DNA from: Skermanella aerolata KACC 11604
GTDB lineage: Bacteria > Pseudomonadota > Alphaproteobacteria > Azospirillales > Azospirillaceae
Reading direction: 5' to 3'
DNA: 64,000 bases
Assembly: GCF_000936425.1 (NCBI RefSeq)
Contig: NZ_AVFK01000007.1
Span: 62,001 to 126,000 of the forward strand
Part shown: positions 9,296 to 19,541 of the stretch, piece by piece
How positions within the stretch are numbered: position 1 is the first letter of the stretch
Layout of the letters: each line of letters starts with the position of its first letter
Position numbers and translations under genes: made by a program
Notes under the pieces: model-generated
What the model saw: only the letters and a program-made list of their open reading frames with translations
Databases searched by the model: none
What the model was told of the DNA's origin: nothing

Positions 9296-9727
9296 TCAGG
9301 CCGGCGGCAGCCGGACGGCGGTCAGCCAGAAGTCCTTCAGCAGAGTTATCATCCTGATGAAATCCTCAAGCTCGACCGGCTTGGTGAGGAAACAGTTCGC
9401 GTGCCGGTCGTAAGCCCGCTGGACATCGGAATGAACGTCCGATGTCGTCATGATGATGACCGGCAGGCCGGACAGGTCGGCATCGGCCCGGATGTCGTCA
9501 AGCACCTCCCAGCCATCCTTGCGCGGCATGTTGAGGTCCAGCAGCAGCAGATCGGGACGCGGCTTGTCCTGGTAGGGCGCCTGGCGGCGCAGGAAGGCCA
9601 TGGCTTCGACGCCATCCTCCACATGATGGAGCGTCGCGAGGAACTTCCCTTCGCGCATGACCTCCTTCACCAGTCTTGCATCGGCAAGGTTGTCTTCAGC
9701 AAGCAGTATGTTCAGGCTAGTTACCAT
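9296..9727 (-). CDS. single-domain response regulator (Rcp1-like)
   Basis: A 143-residue stand-alone receiver: acidic pair AEDN near residue 10, phospho-acceptor region LLLLDLNMPRKDGWEVL, the IIMTTSD Thr/Ser switch and the TKPVEL lysine. The YDRHANCFLTKPVELEDF tail is typical of the response regulators paired with bacteriophytochrome-like kinases. With no output domain it probably relays phosphate or acts by protein contact. ATG 9727 is used; a GTG at 9736 is the alternative. It lies 48 bases after the histidine kinase gene and 17 bases before the GGDEF gene. Confidence 0.92.
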   Translation of the reverse strand: MVTSLNILLAEDNLADARLVKEVMREGKFLATLHHVEDGVEAMAFLRRQAPYQDKPRPDLLLLDLNMPRKDGWEVLDDIRADADLSGLPVIIMTTSDVHSDVQRAYDRHANCFLTKPVELEDFIRMITLLKDFWLTAVRLPPA

Positions 9728-9775
9728 ATTGTGCACGCTGAAGCTGCCATTGAATGCAAGGATGGGATGATTAGT

Positions 9776-12235
9776 TTATAGTGCAGTCGATACTTCGGCA
9801 AGTTTTGCGCGAGCCCCGTGGTCTTCCGCCGCAGCAGCCGGCAGTGTGAAGCTGAAAGCGGTTCCCTGGCCCAACTCGGACGATACGGCCATGGCGCCAC
9901 CGTGACGTTCCACGATCTTCTTGACGATCGCCAGCCCGACGCCGGTGCCGGGATGGGCGCGTTGGGTGTGCAGCCGCTCGAACACCAGGAAGATGCGGTC
10001 GAAGTACTGGGCTTCGATCCCTATGCCGTTGTCGCTGACGGTGAACTCCCAGGCCGTCCCCACCGGCCTCACGTCGACCCGGATCACCGGATTGCGATCG
10101 GGCGAGCGATACTCGATGGCGTTGGAAAACAGGTTGCGGAAGATTTCCGTGACTTGGCGGGGATCGGCCGGAAGCTGCGGTGCCATGGACGGCATGTCGA
10201 TCCGCCCGCCACAGGCCTGGAGGGCTTCGGCCAATCCTTCCACCGCCTCGGCGATGCAGGCCGCCGTGTCGGCCAGCGCCACCGGCGGGTCGCTTCGGTC
10301 GATCAGCGAATAGCGCAGCAGATCCTGGATCAGGCTCTTCATGCGGACGCTGCTGTCGACGATGAAGCCGATGAAGTCGTCGGCATCCGCGTCCAACTGT
10401 CCCTTGTAGCGGCGGGACAGCAGATGGGCGTAGCTGACCATGATGCGGAGCGGCTCCTGCAGGTCATGGGCCGCCACCTCGGCGAAGCGCGCCAGTTCGA
10501 CGTTGGACCGCTCCAGCTTCTCGACCGTGCGCCGCAGCCGGTTCTCGATCTCCTTCTGGTTCGTGATATCCTGGGAAGCGCCGCGGAAACCCGTGAAACG
10601 GCCGTCGGCATGCCGGATCGGTATCCCGCTGCCCCATAGCCAGACCGTGCGCCCGTCCTGGGCGATGCAGCGGAACTCCTCGTGGTGGAATGCCTTGGCA
10701 GTGCCGGGAGCACTGCGGAGCAGCGCCGTCATGCGGGCTCCGTCCTCCGGCGCCATCAGGTCCACCATCGGGCAGTGCAGCAGTTCGGCGGGGCTGTGCC
10801 CCAGGACCGCGTGGACCCGGTCGCTGACGAAGGTGTAGCGGCCATCCACGTCGGTTTCCCAGATGAACTCGCCCGCCATCCCGACGATGTCGAGGAAGCG
10901 GCGGTTGCTCTCCCGCAGGCTGCTTTCGATCTCGATCCGCTGGGAAAGGTCGTGGGTGACGACAGAAAATCCCAGCAGCCGGCCGGCCTCGCCTTCCCGG
11001 ATCGCCGCGATCGTCGTCGTGCCGAGAAACCGGGTCCCGTCCTTGCGCCGGTGCCAGCGCTCCACCGCGTACCGGCCCTGCTCGCGCGCTACCGAGATCT
11101 CCGCCTCCGGCATGCCGCCGGTGGCGTCGGACGGAAAGAACAGGGAATAGGACTGGCCGATCACCTCTTCCGCCGCGTACCCCTTGATCCGGCGGGCGCC
11201 GTTGCTCCAGCTCTCGACGGTGCCGTCCGGTGCCAGCATGTAGATGGCATAGTCCTCCACGCTGTCCACCAGAAGCGATTGGCGGCGCTCGCCGACCAGG
11301 ATGTTTTCGCGCGCGGCGGCGACTTCGCGCCGCAGATGCACAGGGTCACGCACCAGTCTCCAGGCGGCGAAACCGCAGACCGCCGCCAGCATCGCCCCAA
11401 GCACCCGCAGGGTCGTGGCATAGGGTGCGCCCTGCGGCCATCCTCCCCGCGGGATGGCGCCCAGCTGCCATGTCCCGTTGGGCAGCACGATGTCGGTCAG
11501 CACGGGTCCGTCGGCGAACAGGTCCGGCCGGCCCAGGAACACCTCTCCGGATGCACCCAGTCCGTCCCGCCCGCGCATGGCGAACTCGATCGCCGTGTCC
11601 GAGCCGTCCGCGAGACCCGCCTCGCGAAAGACGGTCGAGACGTCCACGATGATGACGGCCAGCCCCCAGACCTTGCCGGCTCCCGCCCGGTTTCCGGAAC
11701 CGGCATCCGGCGGAGAAGCGGCGTCGGGCAGGATCACGGGAAGACGGCCGATGATCGCCTCTCCTCCCTGGAGAAGGGACAGGGGTCCCTGGATCAGGAA
11801 CCGGCGTTTCCCGATGACTTCTAGGATGGCGCCCCGGCGGTTGGGATCGGCCAGCAGGTCGTGGCCGATCGCCTGCTCGTTGCCGGCCAGCGGGTAGAAG
11901 TGGGTGGCGACGGCGTTGCGGGCGAGCGCCAAGCCGCGGACGCCGGGAACGCCCTCGGCGGCGGCGCCCGCCGCATCCTCGAACTCGGTCTGGGTCAGTT
12001 CGGGGTTGCTGCGCACCAGTGCGACAAGGCTGCGAACCAGGAACAGGCGCGCATTCAGCGCCTGCTCGATCCTGGCGCGGGTAGCGGCCGCGTGTTCAGT
12101 CACCGTGGCGACGTTCTGTTCGGCGTAGCGGCGGCCTTCGGATGCGTCCAGGACCACGACGCCGCCCAGAACAACGGCGATGACGACCACGGCCGCGATT
12201 GCCGGCATGAGTCTCTGCCACCAGCCCGGTTTCAT
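9776..12235 (-). CDS. CHASE-PAS-PAS sensor histidine kinase
   Basis: An 819-residue membrane kinase. A first membrane helix near residues 10-30 (IAAVVVIAVVLGGVVVL) is followed by a periplasmic CHASE-type domain (LARNAVATHFYPLAGNEQA region), a second helix near 290-310, and two PAS modules (EDYAIYMLAPDGTVESW; GEFIWETDVDGRYTFVSD). The HisKA domain has the phospho-His in AAHDLQEPLR. The ATPase has an N-box (LFSNAIEY), a G1 box (VSDNGIGIE) and a G2 box (GTGVGLAIVKKIVERHGG). The DLQEPLR form is typical of kinases that act on single-domain regulators, and one follows directly. Start taken as ATG 12235; a GTG at 12283 would add 16 residues. Confidence 0.93.
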   Translation of the reverse strand: MKPGWWQRLMPAIAAVVVIAVVLGGVVVLDASEGRRYAEQNVATVTEHAAATRARIEQALNARLFLVRSLVALVRSNPELTQTEFEDAAGAAAEGVPGVRGLALARNAVATHFYPLAGNEQAIGHDLLADPNRRGAILEVIGKRRFLIQGPLSLLQGGEAIIGRLPVILPDAASPPDAGSGNRAGAGKVWGLAVIIVDVSTVFREAGLADGSDTAIEFAMRGRDGLGASGEVFLGRPDLFADGPVLTDIVLPNGTWQLGAIPRGGWPQGAPYATTLRVLGAMLAAVCGFAAWRLVRDPVHLRREVAAARENILVGERRQSLLVDSVEDYAIYMLAPDGTVESWSNGARRIKGYAAEEVIGQSYSLFFPSDATGGMPEAEISVAREQGRYAVERWHRRKDGTRFLGTTTIAAIREGEAGRLLGFSVVTHDLSQRIEIESSLRESNRRFLDIVGMAGEFIWETDVDGRYTFVSDRVHAVLGHSPAELLHCPMVDLMAPEDGARMTALLRSAPGTAKAFHHEEFRCIAQDGRTVWLWGSGIPIRHADGRFTGFRGASQDITNQKEIENRLRRTVEKLERSNVELARFAEVAAHDLQEPLRIMVSYAHLLSRRYKGQLDADADDFIGFIVDSSVRMKSLIQDLLRYSLIDRSDPPVALADTAACIAEAVEGLAEALQACGGRIDMPSMAPQLPADPRQVTEIFRNLFSNAIEYRSPDRNPVIRVDVRPVGTAWEFTVSDNGIGIEAQYFDRIFLVFERLHTQRAHPGTGVGLAIVKKIVERHGGAMAVSSELGQGTAFSFTLPAAAAEDHGARAKLAEVSTAL

Positions 12236-12527
12236 GACGCGGTACCGCCACGCGGACCGGACATGCGCAGGGAAGGGCCGCACCGAACCGAAGCTTTCAT
12301 CGACTGCCCATGCGCATCGCCATCGTGGAACACCATTGCCCAGCCATTCGTCAGCCGCTGACCGTCAGGCCGATCCGCGCATCGTGACGGATGATCCGTT
12401 ACAGAACTATAACGAGTGGCTTACCCACTCACCCGCGACCTATTGTCCGGGCCGGTGGCGCCCTGCCCCCGAAAAGGTCCAGTATCCGCGGAACGGCGCA
12501 ATCGCCGCGTACCGACCGGGCCGAATC

Positions 12528-15320
12528 GTGTCTATATCCAATTACTCACCCGCATACGGACAACCCGCCACCTCCCGCCAGATCGTGGTCCTGGGCGTCG
12601 TGTTCGCTCTCGTCGTCGCCGGCCTGATAGCCTTCAACCTGATACTGGAGCGCGTATCGCTGCTCGACGACCTGAACAAGGACGTCAGGGCGCTGGCCCA
12701 GGTGCATGCCGGGCAGGCGGAACGGGAGATCAGGGTCTATGACGCACTGCTCGGTATGCTGGCGGAGCGGGTTCGGCGGGGCGACGGCTTCGGCGACCTG
12801 ATCCCGCGGCTTCAATCGTTCGATGCGGCCTTGGTGGAGGCCCGCGTCATCGAGCCTTGCGTCGCGGCTGCGCGGGCGAACTGCCCGGCGCCGCTTATCC
12901 GGATGCCCGGCAAGGGAATGTCCGGCGCGGGGATGCCGGGGCTTGTCATGGATGCGCTGCCCGGCGCCGGGCCGGGAACGAAAATCCTGATCGCACGGCG
13001 TCTCGATCCGGAGGCCGGGACGGCGCCGGACGGAAGCGGCGACCGCATGATCGCGCTGACCCTCGATCTCGGCGGGCTGGCCCGGGGGCTTCAGGGAACG
13101 ATGGATACGCTGGACCTGTCGGTGGCGTTCGCTCCCGGCGCCATCGCGGACGACGGTGCCGGCGATGCCGGCCCCGGTCTCGGCGGCGACCGGGCCGGCG
13201 CGACCGTTCGCGTCTCGAACCTGCCGCTTGCCGTCAGCGTGAGCATGCCCGTCCACAAGGAGATGGAACTCTGGCGGCACCACGTGGCCACCGGAGCGGC
13301 ACTGGCCGCCATCCTGGCGGCCGGAATCGCGGGGGCGGTCCGGATACTTCTGTGGCTGTCGGACAGGCAGCACGAGGCGATCGCCCGCGTCTACCGGAGC
13401 GAGCGGGCGCTTTCGGAAGAGGTTTCGCTTCAGCAGTCGCTGATCGACGCGATCCCGCTGCCGCTGTCGATGCGCAACGAGAAGGGCATCTTCATCCGCT
13501 GCAACCGCGCCTTCCTGGAACTGACGCTGCGCCGGCGGGACGAGGTCCTGGGCCGGACCTCGGCGGAACTGTTCGGACGGGAAACCGCCGTGGAGTTCGA
13601 CCAGGGCATCGAAGAGGCGCTGACCCGCTCGACCCCGATCCGGTTCGAGATGTCGCTGACCGACGCGATCGGAGCCAGACGCGACGTGAACATCTACCGG
13701 TCCGCCCACCGACATGCCGACGGAGTGGGGGTCACCATCGTCAGCGTCACCGTGGACGAGACGGAGCGCCGGCGGGTCGAGTCGGCGCTGCGGGAAAGCG
13801 AGGAGCGCTTCCATTTGGCGGTCCAGGGAAGCAACGACGGGATCTGGGACTGGGACCTGCGGACCGGCCGGATCTGGTTCTCGGCGCGCTGGAAGGAGAT
13901 GCTGGGGTACGGGGAAGACGAACTCGAGGATACCCTCGATATGTGGGCGGGCGTGATCTTCGAGGAAGACAGGATCGCGGCCTTGAAGCTGGTGGAGGAC
14001 TACAACCTGGGGCGGGTGCCGAACTTCCTGGCGACCCAGCGGTTCCACCACAGGCAGGGTCATACCTGCTACATCCTGAGCCGCGCCGTCCATCTGAAGG
14101 ACGAGAACGGCGTGCCGATACGCCTGGTCGGCGCCCATACCGACATAACGGAGATGAAGAGGATCGAGGCGTCGGTCCGCGACCAGGTGGTCTTCCTGTC
14201 CACGCTGCTCGACACCATCCCAAGCCCGATCTACTACAAGAACGCCGACGGGGTCTATATCGGCTGCAATCGCGCCTTCGCCGCGATCCACGGCGTCAGC
14301 GTCGGCCAAGTGGTCGGCCGCCGTCCCGGCGACCTGATGAAACCGGAGACGGCGGCGCTGGACGACAATGCCGACGCCTGCCTGATGGCGATCCAGGACG
14401 CTTTCCAAGTCTACGAGACCCAGCTCGACTTCGCCGATGGCAGCCGCCACGACGTCCTTTATTCCAAGGCGCTTTTCCGCCAGTCCAGCGGCGAAGTCGG
14501 CGGCTTGGTCGGCGTCATGACCGACACCACCGACCGGACCCGGCATGAGCAGGAGATCGCCGATGCCCACCGGCGCATGGCGCGGCAGGCGGAGGATCTC
14601 AAGCGCTCCAACGCGGAGCTGGAACAGTTCGCCTATGTCGCGTCGCACGACCTGCGGGAACCGCTCCGCATGGTCAACAGCTACCTGTCGCTGCTCCAGC
14701 GGCGCTATGGCGACAAGCTCGACGACGACGCGAAGGAATTCATCGGCTTCGCCCGCGACGGCGGAGTGCGGATGGACCGGCTGATCCTGGACCTGCTGGA
14801 ATATTCACGGGTCGGCCGGCGCAGCAAGCCGATGGCTCCGACGCCGTTGAACGAGGTGGTCGCGAGCGCCTGCCACAATCTGGAAGTCGCCATCGGCGAG
14901 CGCGGCACGATCCTCCGCGTGCCCGGCGACCTGCCGACCGTGCAGGCCGACAGCAACGAACTGACCCGGCTGCTTCAGAACCTGATCGGCAATGCCATCA
15001 AGTACTGTGCGGCGGACACGGTTCCGGAAATCTCGGTCGATTGGGCGGACGAGCCGGAGCACTGGCGCATTTCCGTCCGCGACAACGGCCTCGGCATCGC
15101 GCCGGAGCATTTCGAACGCGTATTCATGGTGTTTCAGCGGCTGCACGGCCGGGGTGAATACGAGGGCACCGGCATCGGTCTGGCGATCTGCCGGAAGATC
15201 GTGGAACACCACGGCGGCAGGATCTGGCTGACTTCGGAGCCGGGCAAGGGCAGCACCTTCCACTTCACGCTGGCGAAGCAGGTGGCCGAAAGGCAGGCGG
15301 CGGAAACGCAGGCGGCCTGA
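12528..15320 (+). CDS. membrane-bound multi-PAS sensor histidine kinase
   Basis: A kinase of about 930 residues, divergent from the CHASE kinase. Membrane helices at about 17-38 and 248-272 bound a periplasmic sensor region with two cysteines. Three PAS modules follow (IPLPLSMRNEKGIFIRCNRA; GSNDGIWDWDLRTGRIWFS; IPSPIYYKNADGVYIGCNRA). The HisKA domain has ASHDLREPLR, and the ATPase carries LIGNAIKY, VRDNGLGIAPEHF and GTGIGLAICRKIVEHHGG. Its catalytic part closely resembles the divergent kinase, so the two may share the response regulator at 9296. The start is uncertain: GTG 12528 is the first plausible start before helix 1; the frame stays open to 12180 but that part looks non-coding. Confidence 0.9.
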   Translation: MSISNYSPAYGQPATSRQIVVLGVVFALVVAGLIAFNLILERVSLLDDLNKDVRALAQVHAGQAEREIRVYDALLGMLAERVRRGDGFGDLIPRLQSFDAALVEARVIEPCVAAARANCPAPLIRMPGKGMSGAGMPGLVMDALPGAGPGTKILIARRLDPEAGTAPDGSGDRMIALTLDLGGLARGLQGTMDTLDLSVAFAPGAIADDGAGDAGPGLGGDRAGATVRVSNLPLAVSVSMPVHKEMELWRHHVATGAALAAILAAGIAGAVRILLWLSDRQHEAIARVYRSERALSEEVSLQQSLIDAIPLPLSMRNEKGIFIRCNRAFLELTLRRRDEVLGRTSAELFGRETAVEFDQGIEEALTRSTPIRFEMSLTDAIGARRDVNIYRSAHRHADGVGVTIVSVTVDETERRRVESALRESEERFHLAVQGSNDGIWDWDLRTGRIWFSARWKEMLGYGEDELEDTLDMWAGVIFEEDRIAALKLVEDYNLGRVPNFLATQRFHHRQGHTCYILSRAVHLKDENGVPIRLVGAHTDITEMKRIEASVRDQVVFLSTLLDTIPSPIYYKNADGVYIGCNRAFAAIHGVSVGQVVGRRPGDLMKPETAALDDNADACLMAIQDAFQVYETQLDFADGSRHDVLYSKALFRQSSGEVGGLVGVMTDTTDRTRHEQEIADAHRRMARQAEDLKRSNAELEQFAYVASHDLREPLRMVNSYLSLLQRRYGDKLDDDAKEFIGFARDGGVRMDRLILDLLEYSRVGRRSKPMAPTPLNEVVASACHNLEVAIGERGTILRVPGDLPTVQADSNELTRLLQNLIGNAIKYCAADTVPEISVDWADEPEHWRISVRDNGLGIAPEHFERVFMVFQRLHGRGEYEGTGIGLAICRKIVEHHGGRIWLTSEPGKGSTFHFTLAKQVAERQAAETQAA

Positions 15321-15357
15321 TGCCGGCGGCGCCTGGAGTTGGGCAGCCGCGGGCCGG

Positions 15358-15618
15358 TCATGGGTCCCGGTAGTTCAGCAGGTCGTGCTTCACCGATTTC
15401 CAGACCATCGACAGCATATAGATGAAGGCGAAGCCGACGATGTTGAGCACCAGCACCACGGCGATCATGCCGAGCATGGATTGCTGGTCCAGGAACATCC
15501 GCAGGGTTCCGTCGAGGTGAAGGACGATCAGGACGGCGACGCTGCCGCCGACGATGCCCAGCGGCAGCAGCACTTTCAGCAGAACGGTCCGCAGGGTCTT
15601 GTGAGGGCGCCGGTCCAT
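15358..15618 (-). CDS. small two-helix membrane protein of unknown function
   Basis: 86 residues. A basic N-terminus (MDRRPHKTLR) is followed by two hydrophobic helices at about 14-34 (LLPLGIVGGSVAVLIVL) and 46-68 (MIAVVLVLNIVGFAFIYMLS), with a charged tail VWKSVKHDLLNYRDP. No family is recognised. It lies between the convergent histidine kinase and the hydroxyacid dehydrogenase gene and probably forms its own unit. Confidence 0.65.
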   Translation of the reverse strand: MDRRPHKTLRTVLLKVLLPLGIVGGSVAVLIVLHLDGTLRMFLDQQSMLGMIAVVLVLNIVGFAFIYMLSMVWKSVKHDLLNYRDP

Positions 15619-15704
15619 GGTCCGCTGCTCCCGGTATCGTGACGCCTGGAGATCAGGCGGGTGCCCGGCGTGCCGGACACCCCTGATATAGGCGGCAGGG
15701 CGCC

Positions 15705-16694
15705 TCAGAACATCGCTTCGAGCACGCGGTCCGGCGGTGCGTGGCCGTCGATGAAGGTCTTGATGTTGATGATGACCTTCTCGCCCATGTCGATCCGGCC
15801 TTCGATCGTCGCTGAGCCCATGTGCGGCAGCAGCACGACATTGTCGAGCGTCAGCAGCTTGGGGTTGACGGCGGGCTCGTGCTCGAACACGTCAAGCCCG
15901 GCGCCGGCCAGCTCGCCCTTCTGGAGCATGCGGGTCAGAGCGTTCTCGTCGACCACTTCGCCGCGCGACGTGTTGACGATGTAGCAGTGCGGCCGGAGAA
16001 GCTGAAGCCGGCGGGCCGACAGCAGATGGTACGTCGCCGGGGTGTGCGGGCAGTTGATGGACAGGATGTCCATCCGCGCCAGCATCTGGTCCAGGCTTTC
16101 CCAGTAGGTCGCTTCCAGCTCGCCCTCGATCTCCGGATGGACGCGGCGGCGGTTGTGGTAGTGGATCGACAGGCCGAAGCCGCGCGCCCGCTTGGCGAGC
16201 GCCTGACCGATCCGGCCGAGGCCGACGATGCCCAGGCGCTTGCCCCAGATGCGGTGCCCCAGCATCGTGGTCGGACCCCAGCCCTTCCAGTCGCCGGAAC
16301 GGACCAGCCGCTCGCCTTCCGACAAGCGGCGCGACACGGCGAGCAGCAGCGCCATGGTCATATCCGCCGTGTCCTCCGTCAGGACGCCGGGAGTGTTGGT
16401 GACGGTAATGCCGCGCTGGCGCGCGGTCTTCAGGTCGATGTGATCGACGCCGGTGCCGAACGAGGCGATCAGGCGCAGGTTGGGGCCGGCTTGGGACAGC
16501 AGGCGCGCGTCGATCCTGTCGGTCACGGTGGGAACCAGGACGTCGGCGGTCTTGACGGCCTCGATCAGTTCCGACGGGCCGGGCGGCGTGTCGTCGTGAT
16601 TGAGGCGGGTATCGAACAGCTCCATCATCCGCGTCTCGATGACGTCCGGCAGCTTGCGCGTGACGACTACGACGGGCTTTTTCTTCTCGGGCAT
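15705..16694 (-). CDS. 2-hydroxyacid dehydrogenase (glyoxylate/hydroxypyruvate reductase type)
   Basis: A 329-residue NAD(P)-dependent D-isomer-specific 2-hydroxyacid dehydrogenase, probably reducing glyoxylate or hydroxypyruvate. The Rossmann segment is LGIVGLGRIGQALAKRARGF. The substrate/catalytic residues are Arg in NTSRGEVVDE, Glu in DVFEHEP and His in LLPHMGSATIEGR. ATG 16694 is preferred because AGGGAGA lies just upstream and the next 28 upstream codons of the open frame look non-coding. Family length agrees. The gene stands alone. Confidence 0.93.
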   Translation of the reverse strand: MPEKKKPVVVVTRKLPDVIETRMMELFDTRLNHDDTPPGPSELIEAVKTADVLVPTVTDRIDARLLSQAGPNLRLIASFGTGVDHIDLKTARQRGITVTNTPGVLTEDTADMTMALLLAVSRRLSEGERLVRSGDWKGWGPTTMLGHRIWGKRLGIVGLGRIGQALAKRARGFGLSIHYHNRRRVHPEIEGELEATYWESLDQMLARMDILSINCPHTPATYHLLSARRLQLLRPHCYIVNTSRGEVVDENALTRMLQKGELAGAGLDVFEHEPAVNPKLLTLDNVVLLPHMGSATIEGRIDMGEKVIINIKTFIDGHAPPDRVLEAMF

Positions 16695-16883
16695 CGTACC
16701 GGATCTCCCTGGCGGCTTCCCCTTGCCATACCAAGGCCCATGGCATCTTGTCCAGCGGCACCGGTGCCCGGTGACCACCTCTTAACGGACTTGCTATAGA
16801 TTAGGCGATCCCGATCGGCCATACCGCTGCCACATTGAGTGACTAGCCCCTTCGTTGGGCTTACCAGACCAGAGTTCGCGTCC

Positions 16884-17420
16884 ATGATCCTTGCCGCCCG
16901 TATCGGCATTCTCGCCTTTTGCCTGACCGTCCTGCCGTACGCCTTCACCGGCATGCCGTCCTCCCAAGCCCAGGAGTCGGAGTCGGTCCCCGGCATGGCC
17001 CCGCCCACGGGCCTGCCCGTCCCGCGCTTCGTCTCGCTGCGCTCGGCCGAGGTCAACGTCAGGACGGGTCCCGGCACCCGCTATCCGGTGGAATGGGTGT
17101 TCGTCAAACGCGACATCCCGGTCGAAATCACGGCCGAGTTCGATACCTGGCGGCGCATCCGCGACTGGGAGGGCACCGAAGGCTGGGTCCACCAGAGCAT
17201 GCTGTCGGGCAAGCGCGCGATCATGGTGCTGGGCGATGTCCGCACCCTGCGCCGGTCGGCCGGCGACAGCGCCGGCGGACTGGCCAAGGTCGAGCCGGGG
17301 GTCGCCGGCAAGCTGCTGCACTGCCAGACCAACTGGTGCGAGGTCAATGTCGGCGGCTATCGCGGCTGGCTCCAGAAGTCGGAGTTCTGGGGCGTCTACC
17401 CAGCGGAGACGGTCGAGTAG
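16884..17420 (+). CDS. secreted bacterial SH3-domain protein
   Basis: A 178-residue exported protein. The signal peptide covers about residues 1-29 (ILAARIGILAFCLTVLPYAF..., cleavage near SSQAQ). Two SH3b-like modules follow. The first starts RSAEVNVRTGPGTRYPVEWV and has the WRRIRDWEGTEGWVH core. The second begins MVLGDVRTLRRSAGD and ends WCEVNVGGYRGWLQKSEFWGVYP. This family is common in alphaproteobacteria and is thought to bind cell-wall components. ATG 16884 is chosen because the signal peptide begins there. Confidence 0.88.
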   Translation: MILAARIGILAFCLTVLPYAFTGMPSSQAQESESVPGMAPPTGLPVPRFVSLRSAEVNVRTGPGTRYPVEWVFVKRDIPVEITAEFDTWRRIRDWEGTEGWVHQSMLSGKRAIMVLGDVRTLRRSAGDSAGGLAKVEPGVAGKLLHCQTNWCEVNVGGYRGWLQKSEFWGVYPAETVE

Positions 17421-17504
17421 TTTCACGGAAGGGAGATCGCGGCTGCCTCCGGCAAAGGGGCGGCAAATGGCCGCACGGGCGACTTGCCTGCGGCCATCGG
17501 CCGG

Positions 17505-19541
17505 TCAGGCCGCTTGCTCGATCGGTTGCAATCCTTCGGTAAGCTTCAGGAAATGCTGGTGGAACGCGGCGGCCTGGGTTTCGTCCAGGTCGAACTTGAC
17601 ATGGACGGCTCCGGCGTGGGCGTCCCGCACCCGGAACGGCAGGGCCATCGGTACGCCGTCGATGGACAAGGTGCCGGCGGTGCCGGGCGCCAAGTCCAGC
17701 GCGCCGTCGATCATGGCGCCGCCTTCCGACATGTTGGAGATCTTGACGGCGGTATCCAGTGCCGCGGCGCGCAGCTGCCCCTGGCGATCCACCGCGAAGC
17801 GTGGCTTCCGGCGCCGGTCGACCTCCTCGGTCGAGGTACGGACGGCCCGGACCAGGGCTTGCTTCAGGGTTTCGATGCTGGACGCGACCTCGCCGGCCAG
17901 CACCCTGACCTCGTCGGCCCGCTCTCCGGTCTTGCCGGCTTCGGCCGACACCTCGGCGATCTGGTGCGTCACTTCGCGCGCGGCGCCGGCGGTCTGTACG
18001 ACGTTGCGGGAAATTTCTCCGGTAGCGGCCGCCTGCTCCTTGATCGCAGCGGCGATCGAATTCGCCACCTGATCCATCTCAACGATCCGGCCGCCGGTCT
18101 CCTCGACGGAGCTGACGACCGTCCCGGTAACCTGCTCGATCTCGCCGATGATCCGGCTGATCTCCTCGGTCGACCTGCTTGTCTGGGTGGCGAGGTTCTT
18201 GACCTCGCCGGCGACGATGGCGAATCCCTTGCCGGCCTCGCCGGCCCGCGCCGCCTCGATCGTGGCGTTGAGCGCCAGCAGATTGGTCTGGCTGGCGATG
18301 TCCTGGATCAGGTGCGCCACGTCGCCGATCCGGTCCACCGCCGCCGACAGGGAGGAAATGGCTGTTTTGGTCCGGCCGCTGGTCTCCACGGCCGCGTGGG
18401 AGATGCTGCTGGCGCTCGCCACCTGGGTCCCGATCTCGGCGATCGATGCCGCCAGCTGGTCCGCCGCCGCCGCGACCTGCTCGGCGTTGCTCAGCGCCTG
18501 GGCGGCTGCGGCGGACACGCTCTGCGACCGCGCGCTGACGAGCACCGCCGACGATGCCATTCCCTGGGCGTTGCCGTCCATGTCTCCGGTTCGCCGCGCC
18601 AGGGCTTCGACCGATTGCGTCATCTCGCGCTCGACCCGGTCCGCCATTTCGGCCAGGGCACGGCGGCGGTTGCCGTCTGCCTCGTCGCGCTGCCGGTCGC
18701 CCTCCGCCCGCAGCCTTTCGTTCTCGCGCGCCTGGGTACGGAAGATCTCCAGCGCGCTGGCCATGGCGCCGATCTCGTCCCGCCGGCCCGATCCCGTGAT
18801 CCTGACGTCCAGGACGCCGTGGCTCATGGCGCCCATGGCTGCGGTCATGTCCTGCAACGGACGGATGACGCCGCGCCGGACCATCAGGGTGATCGAAGCG
18901 CCCAGCACGATGCCGACCGCTCCAAGGACGACCATGAACGACACCAGCCAGCGGGCTTCACGTGAAACAGTCCGCAACTGGTCCAGCAGATCGGCGGTAG
19001 CCCTGTTCGAGGCGTCCGTCGTCAGCGTCACCAGGTTGTCGAGTTCCTCGTTCAGCCGTTCCGCGACCGTGTCGAAGTCGCCCATGATCCTGTTGCCCCC
19101 TGCCGGGCCTTCGGCGACATAGACTTGCGCCATGCGGTTGCCCAGGGCGTAGTAGGGTGGAAAAGTAAGGCTGACGACCTGGAGCGCTTCTACGGCTTCG
19201 GGCAGATTCATGGCGCGGGCAAGCTCTTCCGCTTCAGCGACGGCGGCCTCGAAGCCGTCCGCCGCCTGGTCGGCCTCGTCATAGCCGTCGTCCAGTCCGT
19301 CCAGCCCGCGTGTCGCGGAGATATCCGTCAGCCACTGCTGCACCTGCACGACCTCGATCTGGATCGTCTTGATCAGCGTGACGAGCCGGATGCCCTGGAC
19401 GGCGGCAAGCTCTGCCGCCTTCTCAGATCTTTCGATCCTGTCTTCCTGGTTCCTGGTGAAGACGAACATGCTGCCGGCCGCCGCCAGCAGCATGGCGACG
19501 AAAAGGAGATTGGCGAACGTGATCCGGAAATTGATCGTCAT
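17505..19541 (-). CDS. methyl-accepting chemotaxis protein with C-terminal PilZ-like domain
   Basis: A 678-residue transducer. A membrane helix at about 8-28 ([21 protein letters not shown]) is followed by a helical periplasmic ligand-binding region and a second helix near 200-220 ([21 protein letters not shown]), then a HAMP domain. The long coiled-coil signalling domain contains the conserved hairpin [38 protein letters not shown], shortened here to its core. The last ~105 residues, starting [13 protein letters not shown], resemble a PilZ domain (the RRxxR and later [11 protein letters not shown] segments), which would let cyclic di-GMP bind. ATG 19541 is used; a TTG at 19559 is less likely. 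Confidence 0.92.
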   Translation of the reverse strand: MTINFRITFANLLFVAMLLAAAGSMFVFTRNQEDRIERSEKAAELAAVQGIRLVTLIKTIQIEVVQVQQWLTDISATRGLDGLDDGYDEADQAADGFEAAVAEAEELARAMNLPEAVEALQVVSLTFPPYYALGNRMAQVYVAEGPAGGNRIMGDFDTVAERLNEELDNLVTLTTDASNRATADLLDQLRTVSREARWLVSFMVVLGAVGIVLGASITLMVRRGVIRPLQDMTAAMGAMSHGVLDVRITGSGRRDEIGAMASALEIFRTQARENERLRAEGDRQRDEADGNRRRALAEMADRVEREMTQSVEALARRTGDMDGNAQGMASSAVLVSARSQSVSAAAAQALSNAEQVAAAADQLAASIAEIGTQVASASSISHAAVETSGRTKTAISSLSAAVDRIGDVAHLIQDIASQTNLLALNATIEAARAGEAGKGFAIVAGEVKNLATQTSRSTEEISRIIGEIEQVTGTVVSSVEETGGRIVEMDQVANSIAAAIKEQAAATGEISRNVVQTAGAAREVTHQIAEVSAEAGKTGERADEVRVLAGEVASSIETLKQALVRAVRTSTEEVDRRRKPRFAVDRQGQLRAAALDTAVKISNMSEGGAMIDGALDLAPGTAGTLSIDGVPMALPFRVRDAHAGAVHVKFDLDETQAAAFHQHFLKLTEGLQPIEQAA

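Noticed and set aside
12546-14648. 700-codon minus-strand open frame opposite the second histidine kinase
   Set aside because: Compositionally a shadow; the opposite strand has PAS, HisKA and ATPase motifs in frame.
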